From the NCBI RefSeq assembly GCF_002197755.1, contig NZ_NHOT01000004.1, positions 62,001 through 126,000 of the forward strand: a stretch of 64,000 nt of DNA, in the 5' to 3' direction. Every line of letters starts with the position of its first letter. Position 1 is the first letter of the stretch. Made by a program: the position numbers and the translations under genes. The notes beneath the pieces are model-generated. The model saw nothing but the letters and a program-made list of their open reading frames with translations. It was not told the DNA's origin and did no database searches. Below are positions 52,499-62,019 of this stretch, piece by piece. This stretch comes from Pedobacter sp. AJM. GTDB lineage: Bacteria > Bacteroidota > Bacteroidia > Sphingobacteriales > Sphingobacteriaceae.

Positions 52499-53599
52499 TT
52501 AATTATATAATATCGTTCTTACTTTTTGCAAAGATGAATTTATTTTGGCTTCAGAATGATTTTGCAGGATTATTATCGTTTTGTCATTGTCCAAATGCCT
52601 TTCAATATAAGTAGAATACCCTGGCCAACCTCCGGTATGATATACGATTTTGCCATTTTTTGTTGAATTCCCTACGAACCACCCAAATCCATAATGAGTT
52701 TCTTTGCCATCTTTGGTTTTTACAGAATTAAATATGAGTTCTTTATCTTTTGAATCTATCAATTTATCGGTATAAAGTGCTCTGTCCCATTTAAATAAAT
52801 CCTCTGTTGTAGCGTTTACGGTTCCGTCACCCACGATTCCATCTAGATAATAAGTGTAAAATTCTTTTCCAAAACTATCAGGAAGCACTTTATATCCTAA
52901 GCTATCTGTAACATAACCAAGAGCATAATTCTCTATTTCTTTTGGTTCAAATCTACGTCTATAGATAAACGTATTTCTCATTTTTAATGGTTGAAAGATG
53001 TTTTCACTTAAAAATTGTCCAAATGTCTTATCTGATACTTTTTCTATTATCAATGCTAATAAAGTATAACCTGTATCGCTGTACTGGTATTTTTCGCCAG
53101 GCTGAAAAATAACTTTTGGCCTGTATTTCGCAAAAACATTTACAATATCCTGATTGGTAGCAAATTTTGTTCTATCCCACTTTTCTTCAAAAATCTCTAT
53201 ATAGTCAGGAAGCCCGCCAGTGTGGTTAAGTAAATTTCTTATGCTGATGTTTCCGTAGAATGCCAGTTCGGGAATATATTTAGAAATTTTGTCGTCATAG
53301 TTCAGTTTTCCTTGTTTTTCCAACAAAACAATTCCCATAGCAGTAAATTGTTTGGAAACAGATGCCAACTCAAATATGGTTTGGTTATTATTTTTTTGCT
53401 CGGTTTTCTCATTGGCAAAGCCATAACTTTTTTCAAATATGATTTTCCCTTGGTCTGCAATCAGCACATTTCCATTGAACATTTTCTGCTTAAAAAGAGC
53501 ATTAAATAAGCTGTCAAGTTGCTTATATTTCACTGATTGACCAAATGTGAAATTAAATACCAACAGCCCAATTGTAATCAGTAAAAATGTTCTTCTCAT
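52499..53599 (-). CDS. Periplasmic serine hydrolase, class C beta-lactamase / penicillin-binding-protein fold
   Basis: 366 residues with a signal peptide (1-21, ending FTFGQ). The catalytic S80-X-X-K83 (ASVSKQF), the second motif Y173-S-D175 (the usual YxN has Asp instead of Asn) and a HTGG third motif (about 317) are present. Such proteins hydrolyse esters or D-Ala peptides rather than beta-lactams in most cases, so a resistance role should not be assumed. It is transcribed alone. Confidence 0.88.
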   Translation of the reverse strand: MRRTFLLITIGLLVFNFTFGQSVKYKQLDSLFNALFKQKMFNGNVLIADQGKIIFEKSYGFANEKTEQKNNNQTIFELASVSKQFTAMGIVLLEKQGKLNYDDKISKYIPELAFYGNISIRNLLNHTGGLPDYIEIFEEKWDRTKFATNQDIVNVFAKYRPKVIFQPGEKYQYSDTGYTLLALIIEKVSDKTFGQFLSENIFQPLKMRNTFIYRRRFEPKEIENYALGYVTDSLGYKVLPDSFGKEFYTYYLDGIVGDGTVNATTEDLFKWDRALYTDKLIDSKDKELIFNSVKTKDGKETHYGFGWFVGNSTKNGKIVYHTGGWPGYSTYIERHLDNDKTIIILQNHSEAKINSSLQKVRTILYN

Positions 53600-53779
53600 A
53601 GTATCTTCTTTAGAATTGCCTTAACGGGGCAGTTATTGCCAAAAGACGGGATTTGGACCCCTCAGTTTAGTAAATATAAAAATTTTTGATAGAAGCACAA
53701 AAGTTCAACTTAACACTTCAATCCGTCTTTTGGTTATGCAGTACAGATAGGCAACATTATACCAAAACATAGATAATAA

Positions 53780-54493
53780 TCAAAAAATCCATTCGAGTGC
53801 CCACATGACGCCTGCTGCAAACAACGTATTCAAAAAATTAACCGCATTATTTCCGATCAACCCTTTCCGCTCCAGCAAAGCCCCTAATACAGAATCGGTC
53901 ATGTTACCTATTGTTCCTGAAAGCACGATAAACAAAACGCTGATGCCCCAGCCCCATCCAAGCGCATAAATGCCGGCTATTATGCAACTTCCCAAAATAC
54001 CGATCAGGGTACCTTCCAGACTGATCACACCATCCTTACCGCAAGTGTCAGGCTTAAAAGAAATAATATTAAAAAATTTTCTTCCGTAAACCATCCCCAG
54101 CTCAGAGGAGAGCGTATCTGCTGTTGCGGAGGCAAAAGCCGCAGCCACCGCAGGCAATAACAGATGGGCTAACCGGGGACACAAAATAACCACCAGACCT
54201 GCAAGCCCAGCCGTACCAGCATTGGCCAGCACCTGTAGCATACTGCGGCCTTTTTCGGTTCCCTCACCGCTGTCAAAAACCATTTTCTGATGCTTTTGCC
54301 AGGATGTGGCGGCAGAACCCAAGATAAAAAATGTGGTCATCATGGCTAGTCCGGTATAACCGGCAGCACTAAAAATAATAATGGCCAGTAAGGCGCCGGT
54401 AAAAGCGGCTGAAACAGTCAGCTTTCTGGCCAGAATACTGTAGGCCATACCGAATACAATGATGATAGGCATCAAGATGCCGCTATTAAACAT
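53780..54493 (-). CDS. DUF92 membrane protein
   Basis: From the ATG at 54493 the protein is 237 residues with about six helices. It contains GYTGLAMMTTFFILGSAATSWQKHQK, the ASATADTLSSELGMVYGR motif and VISLEGTLIGILGS. The ADTLSSELG...S.EGT pattern is the DUF92 signature. The plant homologue VTE6 acts as a phytyl-phosphate kinase and related proteins process isoprenoid phosphates, so a similar role is possible but unproven. The longer frame from 54595 spans a promoter (54498-54527) and is rejected. Confidence 0.85.
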   Translation of the reverse strand: MFNSGILMPIIIVFGMAYSILARKLTVSAAFTGALLAIIIFSAAGYTGLAMMTTFFILGSAATSWQKHQKMVFDSGEGTEKGRSMLQVLANAGTAGLAGLVVILCPRLAHLLLPAVAAAFASATADTLSSELGMVYGRKFFNIISFKPDTCGKDGVISLEGTLIGILGSCIIAGIYALGWGWGISVLFIVLSGTIGNMTDSVLGALLERKGLIGNNAVNFLNTLFAAGVMWALEWIF

Positions 54494-54497
54494 AGTG

Positions 54498-54527
54498 CAA
54501 ATATATCCGAATTTGTATTCATGCAAA
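54498..54527 (-). promoter_or_regulatory. Promoter of the DUF92 gene (TTTG-N18-TATATTTG)
   Basis: On the minus strand TTTG (54524-54527) and TATATTTG (54498-54505) are 18 bases apart, a perfect match. The -7 box ends 4 bases before the ATG at 54493. Confidence 0.75.
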
Positions 54528-54771
54528 AAACCATGGGCGTATTTAAGTCTTAACAAGCTGATAAAAACCGGCCTGTTGCTTAAAACCAATGACAATGTTG
54601 CAGCAAGCTAAATTTTTAATTTTTATCTATGAACAGGAAACAATAAGAGATGGCATCTCTGGCTTCATGTTGTTTGTAAAATTTCGTCATGTGAATCAGA
54701 TGCAGTAAATTCAATCTAAAACTTCAGTCCAAAACTATATCATTGGTATTAGTATATTCGTCACGGATAAA

Positions 54772-55359
54772 ATGATTGATATAAAACTCCTAAGCGACAA
54801 TGAACTGTTTATTTTGTTAAAACAAGATGATCACCACGCGTTTACCGAAATTTATGATCGATATGCGGTCACGCTTGCAGCATTTGCAGGCTCCAGATTG
54901 TATCATCTGGAGGTGGCCAGGGATCTGCTACATGATTTGTTTGTCAAACTTTGGGAGGATAGGCATTCCATTGAAATTAACACAAACCTAAAGACCTATT
55001 TATATTCAGCTGTCAGGTATAAGGTAATTGATAAAATCAGAGAGAACCTGATCAGGGAAAAACATGCAGCCAAAGAGCAGGTTAATAAAACAACACAACA
55101 ATACACCGCACAGGATCAGCTGGAGGCGGAGGAACTGCAAAAATCCATTGATAAGTCTTTAGAAGCACTACCCCGCCGCACCAGGCAAATCTTTTTGCTA
55201 AGCAGAACTGAGCACCGAAGCATTTCTGAAATTGCCAAAATACTTAACCTATCAGAGCAGACTGTAAAAAACCAATTAAGTTCGGCACTTAAGCACTTGC
55301 GGACATCCATTAACAACAATCTACTTGCGGGTGCCATGGTATACCTATGGTTTCATTAG
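54772..55359 (+). CDS. ECF RNA polymerase sigma factor
   Basis: 195-residue sigma-70 family factor of extracytoplasmic type. Region 2 (about 15-85, FTEIYDRYAVTLAAFA, RDLLHDLFVKLWEDR) binds core and the -10 element. Region 4 (about 125-180, LEALPRRTRQIFLLSRTEHRSISEIAKILNLSEQTVKNQLSSALKHLR) is the helix-turn-helix. It is followed by FecR and a TonB receptor, the usual surface-signalling set. A C-terminal tail (NNLLAGAMVYLWFH) is slightly hydrophobic, as in related Bacteroidota factors. Confidence 0.93.
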   Translation: MIDIKLLSDNELFILLKQDDHHAFTEIYDRYAVTLAAFAGSRLYHLEVARDLLHDLFVKLWEDRHSIEINTNLKTYLYSAVRYKVIDKIRENLIREKHAAKEQVNKTTQQYTAQDQLEAEELQKSIDKSLEALPRRTRQIFLLSRTEHRSISEIAKILNLSEQTVKNQLSSALKHLRTSINNNLLAGAMVYLWFH

Positions 55360-55454
55360 GCAATGAAAACCTTTAGGCTTGCCATTTAAAATTTATTTAT
55401 TTTTTTTATAGTACCATCTCCGCAGTTATACGACAACTGAGAAATCGAGCTATT

Positions 55455-56435
55455 ATGGATCATCCAAATTTTGATGAATTGCTAAACCGCTATCAACGTG
55501 GTGAAACCAGCGTTACGGAAAATGAACAGGTAGAAATTTGGCTCGCCAAAATGAAGCCCGAGGATACCCAATGGAACCACCTGGATAATACTGGTCGTGA
55601 ATTATGGATCACGGAGCTAAGAAATGATATCCAGAAAAGTATAAGGTCAAAAACCGTAGTCCCTTCGCCGTCAGTGAGAATCATACAGTGGAGAAAACTT
55701 ACCGCCGCCGCCGCTTTAATCGCCATCATTTTTTATGTAGCCATCAACTGGACTTCCATAAATGATAAGATTGAAGCCAGAAATTTCTCCACCTTAATCG
55801 TTTCCGAACACCAGACTAAAAGAATACTATTGCCAGATGGCAGTACCGTGTGGATCAATGCATCATCAGAACTGCAGTATCCGAAATCATTTGATGGAAA
55901 AACGCGGGAAGTACGCCTGACCGGAGAAGCCTATTTTGATATTCAGCATCAACAGAATAAGCCCTTCATTGTGCGGACAGGAAATATTACAACCACCGTA
56001 CTTGGAACTGCATTTAACATTAAAGCCCTGAAAGCTGCCAACCGGATCATCGTAACCGTTACCCGCGGAAAGGTGGGAGTTGCTGACCAGAATCATCTTC
56101 TGGCTTATGTTACTCCTAATCAGCAGTTAATTTATCACATCTCAAAAGCTGATAATGAAAAATTAACGGTAGATGCCCAAAAGACGATTAGCTGGCGGGA
56201 CGATTTATATTTCGATGATACAACCTTCGAAGAGGCTGCAAAACGTTTAGAACAACGGTTTAATGTCAGGATTGCTTTTGCCAATGAGAACATAAAAGGA
56301 TGCCGTTTCTCCGGAACGGCTTTAGGAGATAAAAGTCTAGATGAAATTTTAACCATGATATGTGCCATTAATCAGGCGGGCTACAGCAAAAACTCAAACG
56401 GTCAGTTCATCATTACTGGAAATGGCTGCAAATAA
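55455..56435 (+). CDS. FecR-family anti-sigma factor
   Basis: 326 residues: cytoplasmic N-terminus (about 1-80), one transmembrane helix (about 82-100, ALIAIIFYVAINW), a periplasmic FecR domain (about 120-220, KRILLPDGSTVWINASSELQYP, EVRLTGEAYFDI, TTVLGTAFNIKA) and a DUF4974 region (about 245-320, DDTTFEEAAKRLEQRFNV). It holds the ECF sigma inactive until the receptor's N-terminal domain signals. Encoded 95 bases after the sigma gene and before the receptor. Confidence 0.92.
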   Translation: MDHPNFDELLNRYQRGETSVTENEQVEIWLAKMKPEDTQWNHLDNTGRELWITELRNDIQKSIRSKTVVPSPSVRIIQWRKLTAAAALIAIIFYVAINWTSINDKIEARNFSTLIVSEHQTKRILLPDGSTVWINASSELQYPKSFDGKTREVRLTGEAYFDIQHQQNKPFIVRTGNITTTVLGTAFNIKALKAANRIIVTVTRGKVGVADQNHLLAYVTPNQQLIYHISKADNEKLTVDAQKTISWRDDLYFDDTTFEEAAKRLEQRFNVRIAFANENIKGCRFSGTALGDKSLDEILTMICAINQAGYSKNSNGQFIITGNGCK

Positions 56436-56480
56436 AAAAACATTGGCAATAAACATGAGCTAATCAAAAGTGAATGGCTA

Positions 56481-56501
56481 CCCGTCTGCAAGGCGGATGG
56501 G
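56481..56501 (+). promoter_or_regulatory. GC-rich hairpin between fecR and the TonB receptor
   Basis: CCCGTCTGC (56481-56489) pairs with GCGGATGGG (56493-56501) with two wobbles and an AAG loop. It lies in an unusually GC-rich segment (56471-56570) that also holds ACCGGGTGCAACCGG. There is no T-tract, so it is not a classic terminator. It may protect or process the mRNA. Confidence 0.45.
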
Positions 56502-56601
56502 GATAGCGAAAAAGCTGCAAACCGGGTGCAACCGGTCTGCAGGGTGCCTGGATCATCCGGGCTGTATAATCAATCTGACAATCAATTAAACGTTTAAAAG
56601 T

Positions 56602-59397
56602 ATGAATTTTTCTGCATCAATGCAGTGGCTGAAACAGCTATGTATAAATTTTAGCAAGAAGCTCTATATTACACACCTCTTATCTATTCCATTCATGCGC
56701 GTAAGCTTGCCTTCATTTTCTATTTTACTTTGCTTTCTCCAGATGCTTCATGCTACGAGTGGAAATGCCCAGTCTATAGTCACTGAAAAAATTACGATCG
56801 GACTTCAGCATGAAAGCCTGCATCAGGCGATCAAAAAAATAGAATCTAAAACTACATTTAGATTTTTCTACAGGAATGCAGATATCAAATCCATGACCGG
56901 TTTGAACCTGAGTTTACAGACCAGAACTATTGAACAGGTACTTACAGCATTGCTGAAGGAAACGGAACTCACCTTTCGACAAATTGAAGGCAGTATCCTT
57001 ATTGAGAAAAAAAATCAAAGCCATTATCAGATAAAGGGGCGTGTTATCGGAATGGATAGGGTACCCATTGACCATGCTACAGTGCGTATCCGCTTGGCAG
57101 ATGCCACAAATATTGTGCAGGAAGCCAAGTCCGATAGTATCGGCTATTTCATGCTCCGGGTTCCGGAAAAAGGCAAATATATCATTGCAGTTTCTGCCCT
57201 TGGTATGGATAGCCTGACGATAAGCCTCACGCTTTCTGATCAAATAAGGGTCTCACTGGAAGATATCGTATTGAGTACCCATGCCAATCATCTTGCTGAG
57301 GTGGTTATTGTAGGCAAAAAAGCATATATCGAACAAAAAATTGACCGCACAGTTATTAATGTTGGTGCCCTGATTTCAAATGAAGGTGCCAACGCTTTGG
57401 AGGTATTGGAAAAATCACCTGGCGTAGTGGTAGATGCCAATGGCAACATCACTTTCAAAGGAAAATCTGGTGTAATGGTTTTAATTGATGGTAAACAGAC
57501 TTATCTTTCCGGAAACAACCTTGCCGGATACCTCAAATCACTTCCTTCTTCCACGCTTTACCAGATTGAGCTCATGGATAATCCTCCGGCCAGATACGAT
57601 GCCGGCGGTAATTCCGGAGTGATCAACATCAAAACAAAGAAATCAAAAGCTATAGGCCTCAACGGCTCAATTGCGGCCAGTTTTGCACAGGCACATAAAG
57701 CGCAAACCAGTGAGAGTGCAAATCTCAACTACAGAACAGGAAAAGTAAACCTATTCAGCAACCTGTCCTATAGCCTGAATCAGGGGTTTAGAAAACTCGA
57801 TCTGGATAGACATTACTTTGAAACTGATGGTTCATTAAAATCCATATTCTCACAGGTTCAGTATATAAAGCCGGTAGCCAATGCCTTTAATATTAAATTG
57901 GGGATGGACTATTTTAGTTCAGCCAGGACCACCTGGGGAATCGTTCTTACCGGCCTTAATACGGCAAACCAAACCGGAAACCCTTCTGTGAACAGTCTTT
58001 TTGATGGTCAGGCAGCATTAACAAATACCGTTATTGCAGACAACTATAGTACGGGAAATTTTAGAAATCATGGCATAAACCTGAATTATATGCATCAGTT
58101 TGATAGTATTGGAAGATCAATCAGTGTTGACATCGATTATCTGAAATACGATTCTAAAACAAATCAATCCTTTTTTAATCAATCTTTTTCTTCAACAGGA
58201 AATTTAACCGGATCCGGAAATATGATCAGCCATCTGCCAACCGACATCCATATTTATTCCCTTAAAACGGATTATTCACACCCGCTTACAGGTAAGGCAA
58301 AGATAGAAGCCGGATTTAAAACCAGTTATGTCAATACCGATAATGCTGCCAATTATTTCAATGTTAATAAAGGTATTATAACAGTGGACAACACATTGTC
58401 CAACCAGTTTCTTTATCGGGAAAACATCAATGCCATATATCTCAATTTAAACAAAAGCCTGAATAGATTTGCTTTTCAGGCTGGCCTTCGCCTGGAAAAC
58501 ACCAATGCGAGCGGGCATCAGCTGGGCAACGCGGTAGTGCCCGATTCAGCTTTCAGGAATCATTACACCAACCTGTTTCCTACGGCATATATGTCCTATA
58601 AGCTGGATAGCGCTGGAAATAGCCTGCTAATTCTTTCATATAGTAAAAGAATTGGTCGTCCATATTATCAGGATCTCAATCCCTTTATTACGATTTCAGA
58701 CCCTTTTACCTATTCTTCCGGAAATCCCTATCTCAGGCCGCAATTTTCCAATAACTATAAATTGTCTTACCATTACAAAAGTGCATTCAGTGCCTCACTC
58801 TATTATTTCTACGTGAACGACCTCCAGAATGAGGTAATCCGTCAGCAGGAAGATATTTTTATAGATGGAACAGGCAATATTGGAAAAGCAACCTATTTTG
58901 GTGCTTCAGTGAACGCAAACCTTTCACCAGCCAAATGGTGGTTTTTTTCTACCTACCTTCAGGTATTTAACAATAGGTTTCAGGGTGATTTGTTTGGAAA
59001 TGCACTTGATCAGTCTTCTACATTTGGAGAAATGAATATGACCAATCAATTTACACTTGGCCGCGGATGGAGCGCAGAGATAAGCGGCTGGGGAATTACC
59101 AGAAGAGCTGGAGGACAATTCATAAACTACGCTACCGGACAACTGAATGCCGGTTTGCAGAAAAAAATATGGGCCAATAAAGGAGCTATAAAACTCAGTG
59201 CCAGAGATATATTAAATACTTATACAGCAGATGGAATGACCAATTTTATACCTAACGCCAATTCAACCTTTAAAAATAGATTTTATCAGCGAACCTTTTC
59301 CATTGGCTTTAACTATAACTTTGGCGGTACCACTACAAATAAAAAGAGAGCCGTCGGCAGTGCCGATATTGAGAAAGCACGGATAAAGGGCCAATAG
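56602..59397 (+). CDS. TonB-dependent signalling receptor with STN and carboxypeptidase-regulatory domains
   Basis: 931 residues. A long signal region (about 1-58, uncleaved basic start MNFSASMQWLKQLCINFSKK) precedes an STN secretin/TonB short N-terminal domain (about 65-135, QAIKKIESKTTFRFFYRNADI...TIEQVLTALLKETELTFRQIEGSI). This domain contacts FecR. A carboxypeptidase-regulatory-like domain (about 145-225), a plug (IDGKQTYLSG, YDAGGNSGVINIKTKK) and an OMP_b-brl_3-type barrel ending FNYNFGGTT complete it. No SusD follows, so the ligand is probably not a glycan. It forms the sigma/FecR cascade with the two genes upstream. Confidence 0.9.
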   Translation: MNFSASMQWLKQLCINFSKKLYITHLLSIPFMRVSLPSFSILLCFLQMLHATSGNAQSIVTEKITIGLQHESLHQAIKKIESKTTFRFFYRNADIKSMTGLNLSLQTRTIEQVLTALLKETELTFRQIEGSILIEKKNQSHYQIKGRVIGMDRVPIDHATVRIRLADATNIVQEAKSDSIGYFMLRVPEKGKYIIAVSALGMDSLTISLTLSDQIRVSLEDIVLSTHANHLAEVVIVGKKAYIEQKIDRTVINVGALISNEGANALEVLEKSPGVVVDANGNITFKGKSGVMVLIDGKQTYLSGNNLAGYLKSLPSSTLYQIELMDNPPARYDAGGNSGVINIKTKKSKAIGLNGSIAASFAQAHKAQTSESANLNYRTGKVNLFSNLSYSLNQGFRKLDLDRHYFETDGSLKSIFSQVQYIKPVANAFNIKLGMDYFSSARTTWGIVLTGLNTANQTGNPSVNSLFDGQAALTNTVIADNYSTGNFRNHGINLNYMHQFDSIGRSISVDIDYLKYDSKTNQSFFNQSFSSTGNLTGSGNMISHLPTDIHIYSLKTDYSHPLTGKAKIEAGFKTSYVNTDNAANYFNVNKGIITVDNTLSNQFLYRENINAIYLNLNKSLNRFAFQAGLRLENTNASGHQLGNAVVPDSAFRNHYTNLFPTAYMSYKLDSAGNSLLILSYSKRIGRPYYQDLNPFITISDPFTYSSGNPYLRPQFSNNYKLSYHYKSAFSASLYYFYVNDLQNEVIRQQEDIFIDGTGNIGKATYFGASVNANLSPAKWWFFSTYLQVFNNRFQGDLFGNALDQSSTFGEMNMTNQFTLGRGWSAEISGWGITRRAGGQFINYATGQLNAGLQKKIWANKGAIKLSARDILNTYTADGMTNFIPNANSTFKNRFYQRTFSIGFNYNFGGTTTNKKRAVGSADIEKARIKGQ

Positions 59398-59425
59398 CAA
59401 TAGTTGAAAAGTCAAAACCTTTTCT

Positions 59426-59460
59426 CATCGGCATTTCAAAACAGATGCCGATGAATTTCT
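59426..59460 (+). terminator. Terminator after the TonB receptor
   Basis: CATCGGCAT (59426-59434) pairs with ATGCCGATG (59445-59453), followed by AATTTCT. The stem is perfect but the T-tract short. Confidence 0.55.
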
Positions 59461-59585
59461 ATGTTTCACAAAGGAAAATAAATCACCATAAATATTTCCA
59501 GGATGAATAGTGTTCGAATGATGCTGTCACTTCACTTCTGTCTCCCTTTTAATAAATGTAACCTATTACTCCTTTAAAATTCAGC

Positions 59586-60221
59586 TTACCGGCACCTGCT
59601 TGCCTCTCCTTCATGTAGGGCTTCACCTTTTATGATGATGAAGTGTGCAACCAACAAATTAGGAATCCACGATAACCAGGCTACCATAAGATAAGCGGTA
59701 CCATAATGGCCGATAATCACACTGAGAACAGGCAACCATATTCTCAGTGTTACAGCAGCAAAACAGGCGGCATAGCTATAGATCATCATATGTTGATGTT
59801 TTAAAATTTGTTTTTTCCTGATAGTCAGGTAAGCGATCAAAGTAACACAAAACCAAATGATGGCTAGGCAGCAAAAACCAAGCGAAGCCCAAAGTCCCTG
59901 GTCTGCAAACAACGCAATATAAAAGCCCGAAAAAGAACTCATTAAAGCGGATACCACATAAATTTTGCCAATAAACTGATGAATACGAGGTTTATTGTGC
60001 CTGAGCTTTGCATTAAACTGAATCCATCCAATTAATAAAGCTACTCCACCAAAAACAATATGGCTATAAAAAGAAAATTGCCAGACCTCACTATGCAGCA
60101 ACCAATCTGGCTTGCCACTTAATATTCCTGTTTTCCCATGATTTAATAAATATTTAAGCGGATATAATCCGATCAGAACAGCGAATACAGCGAACAGCAA
60201 CTGGAAAAACTTTTTTTTCAT
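59586..60221 (-). CDS. DUF2306 membrane protein
   Basis: 211 residues with about six membrane helices. The family pattern is visible in HIVFGGVALLIGWIQFNAKLRHNKPRIHQFIGKIYVVSALMSSFSGF, TIRKKQILKHQHMMIYSYAACFAAVTLRIW and the C-terminal LSWIPNLLVAHF. Conserved His residues in HKP-like RIHQF and KHQHMM could bind heme or a metal, but no activity is known. The membrane-anchored AraC regulator lies 78 bases upstream in the same direction and may control it. Confidence 0.82.
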   Translation of the reverse strand: MKKKFFQLLFAVFAVLIGLYPLKYLLNHGKTGILSGKPDWLLHSEVWQFSFYSHIVFGGVALLIGWIQFNAKLRHNKPRIHQFIGKIYVVSALMSSFSGFYIALFADQGLWASLGFCCLAIIWFCVTLIAYLTIRKKQILKHQHMMIYSYAACFAAVTLRIWLPVLSVIIGHYGTAYLMVAWLSWIPNLLVAHFIIIKGEALHEGEASRCR

Positions 60222-60299
60222 TTTAATTCATCATTGAAAACCAAACGGGCCATCCATCATCTGCCCGGTATGATGCACAAAAATGCATGATAGTGGCCT

Positions 60300-61439
60300 T
60301 TAAATGGTTCCACTTTGTAAGGTGGCACTCATTTGCTGATCAAACTGTGCCTGAAGTTCAATTTTATGTTGTTTTAAATAGGTTGTGGGTGATAATCCCG
60401 TTATTTTTTTGAAATTCCTGTTAAAGGATGTTTTAGAATTAAAGCCCACCTCATAAGCCAGCGACAGCAAGGTGAACTTTTGGTTTTCAGGAAAAGCGAC
60501 AATTGTTTTAAATTCATCAATCCTTAACGCGTTGACATAATCATAAAAATTTTTATGCTCTAATCTATTGATGACCTGAGATAAGCTATTGGAATGAACG
60601 TTCAACTGCCTGGCCAGCTCGCTTAAAGATAGTGCCGGATCTTTAAAAAGTTTTTTTTGATCCATGAGTGTTAAAAGCTCCAAGTGTATCTCTGATAAGT
60701 GCCCTTCCCCTATTGCAGATTTCTGATATTTAACCGGAAATATGATCGCTTCATTGTACGGGGAATGAATCTCAATTTGATCGTTAAAGATGCCCGCTTG
60801 TTTTATACCAAAATAGCCAATATACAGAATAAAAAGATCAACACAGGTAAAAGTAGTGATGTCGTTGCCAAAAAGAACAGACAACCAGATTACGCCCATG
60901 CCAACCATTAGTTTATTCAACCAGTTTAAATTGATTTTTTCTATATCCGACAGCTGATTGGAAATGGTTTGTCGATGTTCTTTTAATAAAAATAAGGAAA
61001 GCACGATATATACCACCCCTGAAGGTATAACTGCAAAATGGATGATTTTGAGTATAGTGGTATAACCGGCACCATTGTTTTCATAAACCAGAATTTTTTC
61101 TGAGACAGGCAGCAGAAAAAATGGTGATAAAATCCCATAGATTAAAACAGTTGGAATAAAATGAAAAACACCCGGTAGTGTAGCGATTTTTTTTCCGGTT
61201 AATAATACAGTATACAGATATAAAAAAGGACCGTGAACAAATGGAACCGCAATTTCAAGACCTAATAAATATGGAAATTCAAGAAACTTTCCTGTAGCAA
61301 GCAAGTAATAAGTGAGCAGGTGAAATGAAATGAGAAATAACCAACAGGCCAGCACCAAATCTGCTGTAGATTTGCCCCTTTTGGTAAAAAGAAGGATGGA
61401 AAGAAAAAAAGAAATAATGATCCCTATGAGATGCCACAT
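60300..61439 (-). CDS. AraC-family regulator with an N-terminal membrane domain
   Basis: 379 residues. The N-terminal half has about six to seven membrane helices (about 1-215), the C-terminal half a cytoplasmic AraC DNA-binding domain (about 270-370, LSLSELARQLNVHSNSLSQVINRLEHKNFYDYVN and LLSLAYEVGFNSKTSFNRNFKKITGLSPTTYLK). This layout is a one-component membrane sensor/regulator frequent in Bacteroidota. The stimulus is unknown. Its likely target is the DUF2306 gene just downstream. Confidence 0.87.
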   Translation of the reverse strand: MWHLIGIIISFFLSILLFTKRGKSTADLVLACWLFLISFHLLTYYLLATGKFLEFPYLLGLEIAVPFVHGPFLYLYTVLLTGKKIATLPGVFHFIPTVLIYGILSPFFLLPVSEKILVYENNGAGYTTILKIIHFAVIPSGVVYIVLSLFLLKEHRQTISNQLSDIEKINLNWLNKLMVGMGVIWLSVLFGNDITTFTCVDLFILYIGYFGIKQAGIFNDQIEIHSPYNEAIIFPVKYQKSAIGEGHLSEIHLELLTLMDQKKLFKDPALSLSELARQLNVHSNSLSQVINRLEHKNFYDYVNALRIDEFKTIVAFPENQKFTLLSLAYEVGFNSKTSFNRNFKKITGLSPTTYLKQHKIELQAQFDQQMSATLQSGTI

Positions 61440-61756
61440 GCGCTAACTGCTAAAATATCCGTAAATATAAAAGAAAATGACAACATGTAGAATTCCCTTT
61501 GGTATGCTGTTTTTTCCTATTTCAAAGTTAAAACCATTCAGTATACCCTATTTAAAAGCACTTGATTTTACAGGCTAATGAGCTGGTTTAGCAGTTGGTC
61601 ATTTCGTTTGCCTTTCAAAAGGAATAATCAAATTGTATACTGGCAATTACCTCATTGTTTTCAATTTTAATATTTTAAAATTTTTCTTTCATATCACCTC
61701 CTTTCAAAATATATTTAAAAAAATATTTTAATGAATAGTTGATTGCTGTTCCAAAG
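61440..61756. other. Intergenic region, nothing recognised
   Basis: About 315 AT-rich bases between two divergent genes. I find no convincing promoter box, RNA or coding frame. An ATG at 61731 opens only MNS before a stop, so the LytTR fragment does not extend upstream. Confidence 0.45.
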
Positions 61757-61960
61757 ATGACGATCAATGAACTCTCCACCCGTTTGCGCCATAAAGGATT
61801 TTTAAGAATTCACCGTTCATTCCTCATTAATACCAGTTGGATAATCGCCGTCAATAATGATGCAATTTTATTATCCGGATTTAAAATACCGGTTGGACGA
61901 AGCTATAAAAAGGAATTTGATGATGTGCTTAAGAAATTCTATGCAAAACGATTGTTTTAA
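61757..61960 (+). pseudogene. Orphan LytTR DNA-binding fragment
   Basis: 67 residues starting MTINELSTRLRHKGFLRIHRSFLINTSW, with the LytTR core GFLRIHRSFLIN and IPVGRSYKKEFDDVLKKF. Complete LytTR domains have about 100 residues, and the N-terminal strands are missing, as is any receiver domain. It is either a truncated response regulator (pseudogene) or a small stand-alone DNA-binding protein. I favour a fragment because the intervening upstream DNA shows no matching frame. The longer TTG start at 61739 adds only six residues. Confidence 0.5.
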
Positions 61961-62019
61961 GTTTTAAAGGGAATGGCTAACATTGTCAATTAAATATTAA
62001 TAGAAATCATAATTTCAAT

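Noticed and set aside
52499..53599. Beta-lactamase resistance gene
   Set aside because: The SxxK and HTG motifs show the fold, but the class C-like family includes many esterases and peptidases, so resistance cannot be claimed.
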